19,526 nucleotides of DNA, from contig JANRKG010000016.1 in NCBI GenBank assembly GCA_033763635.1, positions 1 through 19,526 of the forward strand, given 5' to 3'. Source of the stretch: JANRKG01 sp033763635 (lineage in GTDB: Bacteria; Cyanobacteriota; Cyanobacteriia; GCF-001939115). Shown one piece after another: positions 1-7,699 of the stretch. Within the stretch, counting starts at the first letter, position 1. The number at the start of each line of letters is the position of its first letter. The notes under the pieces were generated by a model. It was not told where the DNA came from and did not search any database. It was given only the letters and a program-made list of their open reading frames with translations. The position numbers and the translations under genes are program-made.

Positions 1-324
1 GCGGGAGAAATGGTCTCAGTGGAGGGGGATACCTGCCTGGAACTGTTGCTCCTATTGCATGGAAATGCTGAGAGTAAAATGCACCAGGAAGATGGCAGTT
101 CCTTCACCCGTCACCTGATCCCTGGTCAAATTCTGGATGAACTGGAGGTGTTGTGCCACGGTCCCCAAACGGGCACGATCGTTGCTGAAACCGCCCAGAC
201 CCGCATTCTGTCAATCCCTGTTGATGCGTTAGACGAACTGGCCGATCGCGATACGGATTTCGCCCGTCGTCTTCTCGATCTGGAGAGCCAGCGCCTCCAG
301 CAATTGCTGTATCGCAATCAATAA
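1..324 (+). CDS. Cyclic nucleotide-binding (cNMP) domain protein, C-terminal part
   Basis: The reading frame is open from base 1, so this is the 3' end of a longer gene starting outside the window; the first ATG (base 10) need not be the real start. About 107 residues remain. The stretch GQILDELEVLCHG followed by GTIVAETAQTRILSIP resembles the beta-barrel of Crp/cAMP-binding domains (G-x-x-x-G/D-E-L-x-x-L, then a T-x-x-A-x-T-x-T-x-x-L run). An acidic helix (ALDELADRDTDFARRLLDLE) matches the domain's C-terminal helix. The protein stops right after it, so there is no DNA-binding helix-turn-helix behind the sensor; a CRP-type regulator is unlikely. In cyanobacteria such terminal domains are known on transporters and HEAT-repeat proteins, but the parent protein cannot be named from this piece. 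Confidence 0.6.
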   Translation, partial: AGEMVSVEGDTCLELLLLLHGNAESKMHQEDGSSFTRHLIPGQILDELEVLCHGPQTGTIVAETAQTRILSIPVDALDELADRDTDFARRLLDLESQRLQQLLYRNQ

Positions 325-342
325 CACTCTCAAAAAACACTC

Positions 343-374
343 TAAAAAAATGGGGTAGGTTTGCCCTACCCCAT
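343..374 (-). terminator. Intrinsic terminator for the 65-aa gene
   Basis: A perfect 10-bp stem, 350-359 (ATGGGGTAGG) pairing with 365-374, encloses a 5-nt loop. On the minus strand it is followed at once by a run of T (the A-run at 343-349 on the plus strand). The T-run is on the minus-strand side, so the terminator belongs to the leftward gene at 434-631, not to the rightward gene ending at 324. Confidence 0.8.
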
Positions 375-433
375 GAGAAGTCAGTGAAAGTGTATCAGTG
401 TGATGTTTGTGTGAAACTCAGGTGAATCCAGTT

Positions 434-631
434 CTAGTTGGACTGGGAGGAAAGGGGTTTGTGATTGCCTTCGAAGGCGATCGTAAACTGCATGGATGGC
501 TGCATTTGCTTGATCGTCTTCATGTGACCTTCCGCAGCATTGCGGTGGCGAAACCGGGCAACGGGAACCCGTTGCAAATCAGGCAGAAGCTTATGAACAA
601 CCCAGGGGTTTAACTGATCTTGATAGCTCAT
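434..631 (-). CDS. Small conserved cyanobacterial-type protein, 65 aa
   Basis: An ATG-started 65-residue reading frame lies on the minus strand, beginning MSYQDQLNPWVVHKLLPDLQ and continuing with a basic stretch (RVPVARFRHRNAAEGHMKTI) and a hydrophobic QFTIAF segment. It has no signal peptide and no membrane helix. A 60-nt 3' end followed by a strong minus-strand terminator at 343-374 argues that it is transcribed. The N-terminal pattern (short polar start, LQR...ARFR.R..AEGH) resembles small hypothetical proteins I recall from many cyanobacteria; their function is unknown to me. The opposite-strand frame over the same bases (407-613) looks like a shadow. Function is not assigned. Confidence 0.65.
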   Translation of the reverse strand: MSYQDQLNPWVVHKLLPDLQRVPVARFRHRNAAEGHMKTIKQMQPSMQFTIAFEGNHKPLSSQSN

Positions 632-1165
632 AGTAGTCTCGTCGAGTTACTCGATGATTTTATTGTTGGATTTTGTTCTGGTCTTATGTGATTTGCTGTG
701 ATGCTGTCGCAACCTCACCACGCGATTTTGTCGCGTAGTTACGCCACGATTGATTATCACGACTGATTATCACGACTGATCACAATTCATTACTGAGAAC
801 CGTTACCAAACAGGTGAGGACAAACCCCATATTTAGAGCAATGCCTGTGTGGACAACCTTAAAGATTGGCTAGAAATAGCCTGAAAATTTTGCGAAACTT
901 CGGAACCAATACGCTAAATATGGAATTGGCCTGACAACTACATACTATATATAGCTGCTCAGAAGTGCGCCGTATTTTTAAGAAAACTTAAGGAAGCTCC
1001 AGACGTTTACATTACCAATAATTCAAACTTTTGACCAGAACTTTGCCGGGAAATCCGGAAAGAGATCAAAGATTTTTGGCGAAACGAAGGAGCCTCACGA
1101 CCCCTGGTGTTTCTGATGAATGGCACTCACCAAAACAGGAATAGATCGATACTTCCAGAAAGAAT
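632..1165. other. Gene-poor intergenic stretch with small repeats and a possible short transcript
   Basis: No convincing coding frame. Contents seen: a CGCGA/TCGCG hairpin at 721-735; a 13-bp tandem repeat at 751-776; a 10-bp inverted repeat CCATATTTAG (827-836) / CTAAATATGG (914-923). There is also a promoter-like TTGGCC...TATATA arrangement around 926-953. An imperfect hairpin at 1028-1071 (CTTTGCCGG pairing with CCGGAAAG, extended by CTTTGA/TCAAAG) is followed by five T. The last two could bound a plus-strand RNA of roughly 115 nt, but this is a weak inference. The stretch also holds the upstream region of the leftward 65-aa gene. Confidence 0.3.
751..783. repeat. 13-bp tandem repeat, two and a half copies
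   Basis: TGATTATCACGAC occurs twice head to tail (751-763 and 764-776) and is followed by a partial third copy, TGATCAC. It lies about 120-150 bp upstream of the 65-aa gene's start, where a regulator-binding array could sit. No known binding motif was recognised. Confidence 0.6.
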
Positions 1166-1190
1166 CGAGACGCTCCCTTGGAGCGTCTCG
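1156..1190 (-). terminator. Terminator of ndhH
   Basis: A perfect 11-bp stem, CGAGACGCTCC (1166-1176) with GGAGCGTCTCG (1180-1190), has a 3-nt loop and lies 24 bp past the ndhH stop. On the minus strand it is followed by ATTCTTTCTGG, a T-rich but interrupted tail. Confidence 0.7.
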
Positions 1191-1213
1191 ACAGATGGCA
1201 AAATTAGGATTTG

Positions 1214-2398
1214 TTAGCGATCGACGGACCCCATGATCACATCGATGCTGCCCAGAATCACCATGATGTCTGCAACCTTCATTCCTTTCACCAGTTGAGG
1301 AAGGATCTGGAGGTTTACGAAGTCAGCGGCCCGGATTTTCCAACGCCAGGGGAACACCGTATCGTCCCCAATAATATAAATCCCCAATTCCCCCTTCCCA
1401 CTTTCAACTCGAACATAATGTTCGCCCTTGGGAATCTTGAAGGTGGGAGCAATCTTCTTGCCAATGAACTGATAGTCGAAGTCGTTCCACTCAGACTTGG
1501 GACCCGCAGCCATTCGCTTGGCTTCCAGATTTTCATAGGGACCGCCAGGAAGTCCTTTCAGAGCTTGGCGAATGATCTTGACGGATTCGCGCATTTCACC
1601 GATCCGGACGCGGTAACGGGCAAAGCTGTCCCCTTCCGTTGCGTATTGGACATCCCAATCAAAATCGTCGTAGCACTCATAGTGGTCTACTTTTCGCAGA
1701 TCCCACTTCACCCCGGAACCCCGTAGCATGGGACCGGACAGCCCAAAATTAATGGCATCTTCGCGCGTGATGATCCCGACTCCTTCAACTCGACGACGGA
1801 AGATGGGGTTGTTGGTGATGAGTTTTTCGTATTCGTCTACTTTTTCAACAAAGTAGTCGCAAAAGTCGTGGCACTTGTCTACCCAACCATAGGGCAGGTC
1901 AGCGGCAACCCCACCAATCCGGAAATAGTTGTTGTTGACCATGCGGTAGCCCGTTGCCGCTTCCCACAGGTCATAAATCATTTCCCGTTCCCGGAAGATG
2001 TAGAAGAAGGGAGTTTGGGCACCCACGTCTGCCAGGAAGGGGCCAAGCCACAGCAGGTGGTTGGCAATCCGGTTCAGTTCCAGCATGATGACCCGGATGT
2101 AGCTGGCGCGTCTGGGAACAGGAATATTTGCTAATTTTTCGGGAGCATTGACCGTAACGGCCTCATTAAACATTCCCTCTGCGTAATCCCAGCGGCTCAC
2201 GTAGGGAACGTACATGATATTGGTACGGTTTTCTGCGATTTTCTCCATGCCCCGGTGCAGATACCCCAGGACGGGTTCGCAATCTACCACATCTTCCCCG
2301 TCGAGGGTGACAATTAACCGCAATACCCCGTGGGTCGAAGGGTGATGCGGCCCCATGTTAAGAACCATGGGTTCAGTTCTGGTTTCAATCCTTGGCAT
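1214..2398 (-). CDS. ndhH: NAD(P)H-quinone oxidoreductase subunit H (NDH-1)
   Basis: A 394-residue protein, full length for the cyanobacterial/plastid NdhH family (the 49-kDa/NuoD-type subunit). It belongs to the hydrophilic arm of NDH-1 at the thylakoid membrane, which passes electrons (from ferredoxin in cyanobacteria) to plastoquinone for respiration and cyclic electron flow. Visible family hallmarks are MGPHHPSTHGVLRLIVTLDG near the N-terminus (quinone-site region), EPVLGYLHRGMEKIAENRT, the middle YFRIGGVAADLPYGW, and the C-terminal GSIDVIMGSVDR ending. The ATG start gives the usual N-terminus (MPRIETRTEPMVLNMGPHH). The gene stands alone, with its own terminator at 1156-1190, and is divergent from rsmH with a 192-bp shared upstream region. 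No unusual residues were noticed. Confidence 0.97.
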   Translation of the reverse strand: MPRIETRTEPMVLNMGPHHPSTHGVLRLIVTLDGEDVVDCEPVLGYLHRGMEKIAENRTNIMYVPYVSRWDYAEGMFNEAVTVNAPEKLANIPVPRRASYIRVIMLELNRIANHLLWLGPFLADVGAQTPFFYIFREREMIYDLWEAATGYRMVNNNYFRIGGVAADLPYGWVDKCHDFCDYFVEKVDEYEKLITNNPIFRRRVEGVGIITREDAINFGLSGPMLRGSGVKWDLRKVDHYECYDDFDWDVQYATEGDSFARYRVRIGEMRESVKIIRQALKGLPGGPYENLEAKRMAAGPKSEWNDFDYQFIGKKIAPTFKIPKGEHYVRVESGKGELGIYIIGDDTVFPWRWKIRAADFVNLQILPQLVKGMKVADIMVILGSIDVIMGSVDR

Positions 2399-2590
2399 AG
2401 GTCAACAGCGTCTCCGTCTTAGCTCCCTACTTCAACCTCTTCCTTTCTCCTTTCAACCGTGCTTAAAGTTGCAGCAAATAGGCCACAATTGCAAAGAACG
2501 GGTACTCAATGAGTACAAAGGACAGGCGTAACGTTTCGTTATTGCCATCCCCATTATAGGGAGATTCATCCCCATCGATCGGTTACTGTA

Positions 2591-3478
2591 ATGGCAAACG
2601 CCAATGACATAGATAAGCCCCCTTTTATGCACATTCCCGTTTTGAGCCGGGAACTGCTGGAAGGGTTGAAGATTTCCCCAGGTGGCCACTATCTCGATGC
2701 CACTGTCGGGGGTGGGGGGCATAGCAGTCAGATTCTGGCGGCTGATCCCTCGGTGCGGGTGACGGCGATCGACCAGGACGAGCGGGCGATCGCCGCTGCT
2801 CAGGAAAAACTGGCGGAGTTTGGCGATCGGGTGCAGTTCTGGCGCGGCAATTTTGCGAGTTACCAGCCAGGGTCTCAAAAATTTGACGGCATTCTCGCAG
2901 ATTTGGGAGTCAGTTCTGCCCAACTTGATCAACCGGAACGGGGCTTTAGCTTTCGTCATGAAGCGGCTCTGGATATGCGGATGGATCAGCGGCAAGCGTT
3001 AACCGCTGCGGAGGTCATTAATGAATGGGATGAGGTCGAGTTGGCCCGCATTTTCTACATTTACGGGGAGGAGCGGCTTTCCCGTCGTATCGCCCGTAAC
3101 ATTGTGGAGCAACGCCCTTTCCAGACGACGACAGAATTGGCGGAGACCATTTCCCGGTGTGTGCCGCGCCAGTACCGCTACGGCAGAATCCATCCTGCAA
3201 CCCGCGTGTTTCAGGCCCTTCGGATTGCTGTGAATCAAGAACTCACGGTGTTAGAGACCTTAATTGAGAAAGCCCCGACCTGGCTCAAACCAGAGGGCAG
3301 ACTGGTATTGATTAGCTTTCACAGTCTGGAAGATCGATTGGTGAAACATGGGTTTCGGGAGCATCCCCTGTTGCAAGTGCTGACGAAAAAGCCAATTTTG
3401 CCAACGGAAGCGGAAATGGCGGAGAATCCACGGGCGCGATCGGCGAAGTTGCGAATTGCCCAGAGAACAGAAGATTGA
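2591..3478 (+). CDS. rsmH: 16S rRNA (cytosine(1402)-N(4))-methyltransferase RsmH (MraW)
   Basis: A 295-residue SAM-dependent methyltransferase that modifies C1402 in the decoding centre of 16S rRNA. The family signature is clear: HIPVLSRELLEGL at residues 14-26, YLDATVGGGGHS (SAM motif I), AIDQDERAI (motif II), DGILADLGVSSAQLD (motif IV), RGFSFRHEAALDMRMD, HPATRVFQALRIAVNQEL and SFHSLEDRLVK. Length is normal for the family. ATG 2591 gives a short 13-residue lead before HIPVL; ATG 2627 is an alternative directly before it. There is no strong Shine-Dalgarno sequence at either. Unlike in many bacteria it is not in a dcw cell-division cluster; it is divergent from ndhH. Confidence 0.96.
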   Translation: MANANDIDKPPFMHIPVLSRELLEGLKISPGGHYLDATVGGGGHSSQILAADPSVRVTAIDQDERAIAAAQEKLAEFGDRVQFWRGNFASYQPGSQKFDGILADLGVSSAQLDQPERGFSFRHEAALDMRMDQRQALTAAEVINEWDEVELARIFYIYGEERLSRRIARNIVEQRPFQTTTELAETISRCVPRQYRYGRIHPATRVFQALRIAVNQELTVLETLIEKAPTWLKPEGRLVLISFHSLEDRLVKHGFREHPLLQVLTKKPILPTEAEMAENPRARSAKLRIAQRTED

Positions 3479-3633
3479 TCCCTCCCCCAGAAGGCATGAT
3501 CCCCATCTCTCCCCAATGCAGGGTTATCCTGCCTGACGCAAATTTTTACCCTTGAACACGGTCTCTTTTGCCCGAAACGATCTGTGTTAGAACTCAAGGG
3601 TTTCCTCTAGAAAGCAAATATTTTGCTTCTGGT

Positions 3634-3963
3634 ATGATGGGCAACTTGAAAAAATTTGATTTTCTTTACCTCAATGCTCTAGCAGTATTTCTCGCATCCT
3701 CCCCCTATCTGACCCACGCTGCCTATGACGGGCCGGGAACGGGGATGAACTGGGTCCAGCCCTGGAAACTACGGTTGGGATTAATTCTGGTCTTACCAGC
3801 GGTCTTAGCGATCGTCAGCCCCGTTCTCTGGTGGATCAAACGTCATCGATCGCCCTGGTGGGCTACGACCTTACTCTGCCTTAGCTCCCTGCTCATTCTT
3901 CTATACGTGGCAGGTTGGTTTGCCTGGTTCTGGATTCTAAGTCGTACTCGATTTCACATCTAG
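3634..3963 (+). CDS. Small membrane protein of unknown function, 109 aa
   Basis: ATG 3634 (tandem ATGATG) is preferred over a TTG 66 bases upstream that would add an unlikely 22-residue lead. The protein has a hydrophobic N-terminal segment ending in LTHAAYDGPG (possible signal peptide or first helix), a second helix in LRLGLILVLPAVLAIVSPVL, a basic loop (WIKRHRSPWW), and a third helix in TTLLCLSSLLILLYVAGWFA. It is rich in Trp near the membrane borders. It begins 155 bp after rsmH and could be read with it. The family is not recognised; the YDGPG/GMNWVQPWKLR section may be a cyanobacterial signature. No function is proposed. Confidence 0.6.
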   Translation: MMGNLKKFDFLYLNALAVFLASSPYLTHAAYDGPGTGMNWVQPWKLRLGLILVLPAVLAIVSPVLWWIKRHRSPWWATTLLCLSSLLILLYVAGWFAWFWILSRTRFHI

Positions 3964-4007
3964 CGCTTTATTTTTCTCAGCAAAACTATCAGGAAATAAA
4001 AGCCCAT

Positions 4008-4041
4008 TTGAAGTTAATTTAAGTGGACCTTAAGATATACT
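4008..4041 (+). promoter_or_regulatory. Candidate promoter for the EF-G-like gene
   Basis: TTGAAG (4008-4013), a 17-nt spacer and TAAGAT (4031-4036) form a sigma-70-like promoter; an overlapping alternative uses TTAATT (4014-4019), 16 nt and TATACT (4036-4041). Either would give a leader of about 140 nt. The leader contains a small hairpin, TCGA-A-AACC/GGTT-C-TCGA, at about 4094-4115. This is pattern matching only. Confidence 0.4.
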
Positions 4042-4190
4042 GCTGTTTCTGATCCCCTCTCTAGAGATTCGATATTCTAAAAACATAAGCCCTCGAAAAC
4101 CTTTTAGGTTCTCGACCGTAAATCTTCTGTGTGTAAGGATTTGCGGAGGTTTTTATTCTGATTAAATTAACCTGCTTGGGGGTGAATGTT

Positions 4191-6272
4191 ATGACTGAAA
4201 AAGTCGCCAGAGGGATACGCAATGTCGCAATTGTTGGTCCCTATCTAAGTGGTAAAACAACCCTGCTGGAAAGTCTGTTGTCTGTCACAGGAGCCATTAC
4301 ACGAAAAGGGAATGTGCAGGATAGAAATACTGTGGGGGACAGTGCGACCGAAGCCCGCGATCGTCAGATGAGCGTAGAAGTAAATGCCGCCAGTACCGAG
4401 TATGGCGGCATTCGTTTTAACTTCCTGGATTGTCCTGGGTCTGTCGAATTTGCTCAGGAAACCTATAACGCCTTAGTCGGAGCCGATGCCGCCGTTATCG
4501 TTTGTGAACCCAGTAGCGATCGGGTTTTGACCCTGGCTCCCCTCTTTAAGTTTTTAGATGATTGGAAAATTCCCCATCTGGTGTTTATCAACAAGATGGA
4601 TCGGGTTTCGGCAACCGATGGCGGTCATGGGGCTGCATTTAAGACCGTTTTAGAAGCCCTAAAAACCGCTTCCAGTCGTCCCCTCGTGGCTCACCAATAT
4701 CCGATCGGGCAGGGAGAGAACCTGGTTGGATTCATTGATTTGGTGACTGAGCAGGCATACCATTACCATCCCGGTGCTCCAGCGGACCCCGTGCCTCTTC
4801 CCGATTCGCTTCAGGCAGAAGAACAGGCCGCCCGGACGGAGATGCTGGAAACCCTGGCAGACTTTGATGATCACCTGCTGGAAGAATTGCTAGAGGAGAT
4901 TAAGCCCTCGGAAGAAGAGATTGTTCAAGATCTGAAGCTGGATTTAGGGGCTGATCTCATCGTGCCCGTGTTTGTGGGTGTTGCCAGTCAGGATTTTGGG
5001 GTGCGACCTTTACTGAATGCCCTGGTGCGGGAAGCTCCTGAACCCGAAACGACGGTTCAAAATCGAGGCATTGTTCTGAGTGGAACCACCCCTCTGGGCC
5101 AAGTGGTGAAAACCTACAGTACCCCTCAATCGGGCAAGTTGTCTCTGGTGCGTCTCTGGCACGGCACGATCACCGATGGGATGTTTTTGAACGGAGTCCG
5201 GGCCGGAGGGCTGTATCGCCTGATGGGGCAACAGTTGAACAGTTTGACGACTGCCGAAGCAGGGGATTTAGTGGCGATCGGTCGCTTAGAAGGGGTGAAG
5301 ACCGGAGATACTCTGTCCACTGATCCCACAACCGCATCGGAACTTCCCAAGGCAGAAAAGCTGGCTCCGGTTTATGCCCTGGCGATCGTCCCTGAGAAGC
5401 GCAACGACGAAGTGAAATTGACGGGTGCCCTCAATAAAATGCTGGAGGAAGATTGTTCCCTCGCCTGGGAGCAACATGGAGATACCCATGAAGTGATTCT
5501 GTGGGGACAGGGAGAGATTCATTTGCAAGTGTCGCTGGATCGGTTGCGTCGGAAGTACAATCTGCCCATGACGACCCACCTGCCCCAGGTGCCTTACAAA
5601 GAAACCATTCGCAAACCCATCTCTTCCCACGGACGGTACAAACACCAGACGGGTGGACACGGTCAGTTTGGAGATGTGTACTTAGATATCCAACCCCTGC
5701 CACGGGGGGAAGGGTTTAACTTCCAGGAAACGATCGTCGGGGGGGTCGTTCCCCGTCAGTACATTCCTGGTGTGGAAATGGGCGTTCGCGAATTCCTGCA
5801 TCACGGTCCCCTCGGTTTTCCGGTGGTGGATGTGGCAGTGACCCTCACGAACGGGTCTTACCATAATGTGGATAGTTCAGAGCAAGCCTTTAAGCAAGCG
5901 GCCCGCTTGGCCATGCAGGAAGGGATGCGGAAGTGCGAACCGACCTTGCTGGAACCGATCGCAGCGATTGAAATCTCAGTTCCCACCGATTGCACTGCAA
6001 AAGTGTTGCGAATTGTGAATGGGCGGCGCGGTCAGGTACTTGGCTATGATGCTAAAGCGAGCTGGTCGGGATGGGATCAAGTGTCAGCTTACCTGCCCCA
6101 GGCGGAAATGCAAGACCTGATTGTGGAATTGCGATCGCAAACGATGGGGGTTGGTTACTTCAACTGGCACTTTGCTCACCTGCAAGAGGTGCCAGATAAA
6201 CTCACTGAGAAGATCCTGGCAACGGTCTCAACGGGCAATGGGAAGGGGAGTAATGGGAACGGGAAAGGGTGA
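4191..6272 (+). CDS. Divergent elongation factor G-like GTPase (EF-G paralogue)
   Basis: A 693-residue EF-G-type protein. From ATG 4191, preceded by a G-rich TTGGGGGTGA, the order is: GTPase domain with P-loop GPYLSGKT (16-23), switch II DCPGS (80-84) and NKMD (134-137); domain II after about residue 285; then domains III-V (MLEEDCSLAWEQ, GQGEIHLQVSLDRL, HKHQ-like GRYKHQTGGHGQFGD, GVVPRQYIPGVEMGVRE, and the C-terminal LRSQTMGVGYFNWHF). A TTG five codons upstream is a weaker start. In canonical EF-G switch II is DTPGH; here the catalytic His is Ser and Thr is Cys, and switch I reads DRQMSV in place of ERGITI. It is therefore a paralogue, not the main translocase. Its exact job is unknown; EF-G-like paralogues have been linked to ribosome recycling or stress translation. 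The tail is a low-complexity GNGKG repeat. Confidence 0.85.
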   Translation: MTEKVARGIRNVAIVGPYLSGKTTLLESLLSVTGAITRKGNVQDRNTVGDSATEARDRQMSVEVNAASTEYGGIRFNFLDCPGSVEFAQETYNALVGADAAVIVCEPSSDRVLTLAPLFKFLDDWKIPHLVFINKMDRVSATDGGHGAAFKTVLEALKTASSRPLVAHQYPIGQGENLVGFIDLVTEQAYHYHPGAPADPVPLPDSLQAEEQAARTEMLETLADFDDHLLEELLEEIKPSEEEIVQDLKLDLGADLIVPVFVGVASQDFGVRPLLNALVREAPEPETTVQNRGIVLSGTTPLGQVVKTYSTPQSGKLSLVRLWHGTITDGMFLNGVRAGGLYRLMGQQLNSLTTAEAGDLVAIGRLEGVKTGDTLSTDPTTASELPKAEKLAPVYALAIVPEKRNDEVKLTGALNKMLEEDCSLAWEQHGDTHEVILWGQGEIHLQVSLDRLRRKYNLPMTTHLPQVPYKETIRKPISSHGRYKHQTGGHGQFGDVYLDIQPLPRGEGFNFQETIVGGVVPRQYIPGVEMGVREFLHHGPLGFPVVDVAVTLTNGSYHNVDSSEQAFKQAARLAMQEGMRKCEPTLLEPIAAIEISVPTDCTAKVLRIVNGRRGQVLGYDAKASWSGWDQVSAYLPQAEMQDLIVELRSQTMGVGYFNWHFAHLQEVPDKLTEKILATVSTGNGKGSNGNGKG

Positions 6273-6290
6273 TGTCGCTTGTTCGCACCC

Positions 6291-6332
6291 AAGTGTCCCA
6301 TCGTGACTGCACTCAACTGAGTGCCTGACACT
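6291..6332 (+). other. Nested hairpin after the EF-G-like gene
   Basis: AGTGTC (6292-6297) pairs with GACACT (6327-6332), and inside it GCACTC (6309-6314) pairs with GAGTGC (6319-6324) around an AACT loop. It lies 20 bp past the stop codon and has no T-run, so it is more likely a 3'-end stabilising structure than a terminator. Confidence 0.45.
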
Positions 6333-6387
6333 GTAAACCTCCGCCTCCTATTCTCAACTTGAGGCTGGTCAGGGTGAAATAAAAAAT

Positions 6388-6431
6388 AAGATTGAGAAGC
6401 TGGCAAGTTCGCTTTCTCAATCTTGTTTTTT
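6388..6431 (+). terminator. Intrinsic terminator of the EF-G-like gene
   Basis: AAGATTGAGAA (6388-6398) pairs perfectly with TTCTCAATCTT (6414-6424), with GC/GC added inside the stem. GTTTTTTCT follows directly, as expected for a rightward Rho-independent terminator 115 bp beyond the stop codon. Confidence 0.85.
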
Positions 6432-6469
6432 CTAAAGCGATTTCTTGAAAAGAATTTGCCGATGAGTTG

Positions 6470-6542
6470 CCCTTCGACTCCGCTCAGGGGGGACCTTCGA
6501 CTTAGATCAGGGCACCAACGCTGGTTGAGCGAAGCCGAACCC
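6470..6542. repeat. Dispersed palindromic repeat (TTCGACTCCGCTCA type)
   Basis: CCCTTCGACTCCGCTCAGG (6470-6488) is followed by a second, degenerate unit CCTTCGACT-N5-CAGGG (6494 onward) and then by an inverted unit GGTTGAGCGAAGCCGAACCC (6523-6542). Shared cores are TTCG-N-CT-N-CGCTCA and its complement. This pattern resembles short palindromic intergenic repeats common in cyanobacterial genomes. It lies between two 3' gene ends (EF-G-like to the right, M48 peptidase to the left). The rest of 6543-6725 shows no gene or clear structure. Confidence 0.6.
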
Positions 6543-6725
6543 AGAGGGGAAATTGTTTTCTGGAAATCTTCGAAGCTCAACAGAGCACCCTGCTTTCCGG
6601 AGGGGGCGCTTTGGATAGATTTTAGGGGGTCACCCGAACTCGCGTTTTTCAGGATTGCAAGCTTCTAAAACGAGATGGATGGGTTCCACTGAAATTTGAA
6701 AAGGATTTTTTAGTAGCAATTTCTC

Positions 6726-7568
6726 CTACTGCAAGGAACGAATTTTAGTTTTGTAAGCAGTCCCACTTAAACCATCCCCTTTGGGGCCGCTTCGTCCAAG
6801 GCGACTTCTCAGGGCAGCCACTCGATTGGCACTGTTGGGGTGGGTACTCAGAAATTCTGGTGTACCAGAGGATTGCAACTTTTCTAAGAAGGCAATCATG
6901 GCAGATTGGGCATAGCCCGCCCGCCCCATTGTCTGAAATCCCCGCTGGTCTGCGTCAAACTCAGCCTGACGGCTGTTGGGTCGATTCAGCAACAGTTCAA
7001 CGCCCAGTCCTACCGCCTGACTCTGATTCAGCCCGGTTGCCGTTGCAATCCCTCTCTGAATTGCCGTTTCTTTGAGTTGTTCGACCAGATGGCGACCCCC
7101 AATGTGCCCAATCTCATGGCTGATCACCCCCGCAAGTTGGGCTTCATTATCGGCAGCCCGCATCAACCCCGTTGTGACATAGACGAAACCACCCATCGTG
7201 GCAAAGGCATTAATATCCCGATCGGCCACAATCTGAAAGGTGTAGGGAATTCTGGGCCGATCGCTTCTCGCAGCCAGCCTTTGCCCAATCTGGGTTACGT
7301 AGTTTTCCAAGGCTGGATCACGAAAAATACGAAACTCACTGCGAGTCAATTCATCATTCATCTGACGACCGATCGCAACTTCTTGATCATCAGACAGGTT
7401 GGAAATCTGGATAAGCTGAATGCCCTGGAAGATCAAATCCCCCAGAGGAATGGCCTGAAGTCGGACTGCGGTTCCCAGGGTTAGCCCCAGAGCAATCATC
7501 ACCGAGAGAACAGGATAAAGCCAGCGGCGTTGGGAACGGCGCAAGAATGGGGAGAAAAAGTTCAGCAT
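6726..7568 (-). CDS. M48 family zinc metallopeptidase, exported or membrane-anchored
   Basis: From ATG 7568 the protein has 280 residues. An in-frame TTG at 7610 would add 14 low-complexity residues and is rejected. Residues 1-16 are basic (RRSQRRW) and are followed by a hydrophobic segment, 17-40, so the N-terminus is a signal peptide or anchor and the enzyme acts in the periplasm or thylakoid lumen. The zinc site is intact: HEIGH at 151-155, with the third ligand Glu203 in RQAEFDADQRG, and a STHP motif at 241-244. Upstream MGGFVYVTTGLM and NEAQLAGVISHE are typical of the BepA/YfgC-like and Oma1-like M48 group, which degrade or help fold envelope proteins. No TPR domain follows, so it is the short form. 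It stands alone on this strand; the next gene leftward is convergent. Confidence 0.93.
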   Translation of the reverse strand: MLNFFSPFLRRSQRRWLYPVLSVMIALGLTLGTAVRLQAIPLGDLIFQGIQLIQISNLSDDQEVAIGRQMNDELTRSEFRIFRDPALENYVTQIGQRLAARSDRPRIPYTFQIVADRDINAFATMGGFVYVTTGLMRAADNEAQLAGVISHEIGHIGGRHLVEQLKETAIQRGIATATGLNQSQAVGLGVELLLNRPNSRQAEFDADQRGFQTMGRAGYAQSAMIAFLEKLQSSGTPEFLSTHPNSANRVAALRSRLGRSGPKGDGLSGTAYKTKIRSLQ

Positions 7569-7699
7569 AGGAATGGAAATAGAGGAGGAGTAAGGATAAG
7601 AGATGGGCAAATCGGCAAACTCGACAGGTGCCTATCTGCTGAATCTATCTGCAAACTTAGGACGAAAACAAGCGTGAGAAGTTGCTGTTTACGCCTCAA

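Noticed and set aside
1211..1726. Plus-strand 171-aa frame
   Set aside because: Antisense shadow of ndhH.
2453..2995. Minus-strand 180-aa frame
   Set aside because: It lies mostly over rsmH in the opposite direction, has no family resemblance and is a shadow.
3518..3532. Terminator after rsmH (GCAGG/CCTGC hairpin)
   Set aside because: The stem has five pairs and the T-run is about ten bases away, too weak to call.
3568..3633. TTG start for the small membrane protein
   Set aside because: It adds a polar lead before the hydrophobic segment, while a tandem ATG is available at 3634.
6906..7484. Plus-strand 192-aa frame
   Set aside because: Antisense shadow of the M48 peptidase gene.
7569..7610. 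TTG start for the M48 peptidase
   Set aside because: It adds 14 Ser/Tyr-rich residues before the basic signal region; ATG 7568 gives a normal exported N-terminus.
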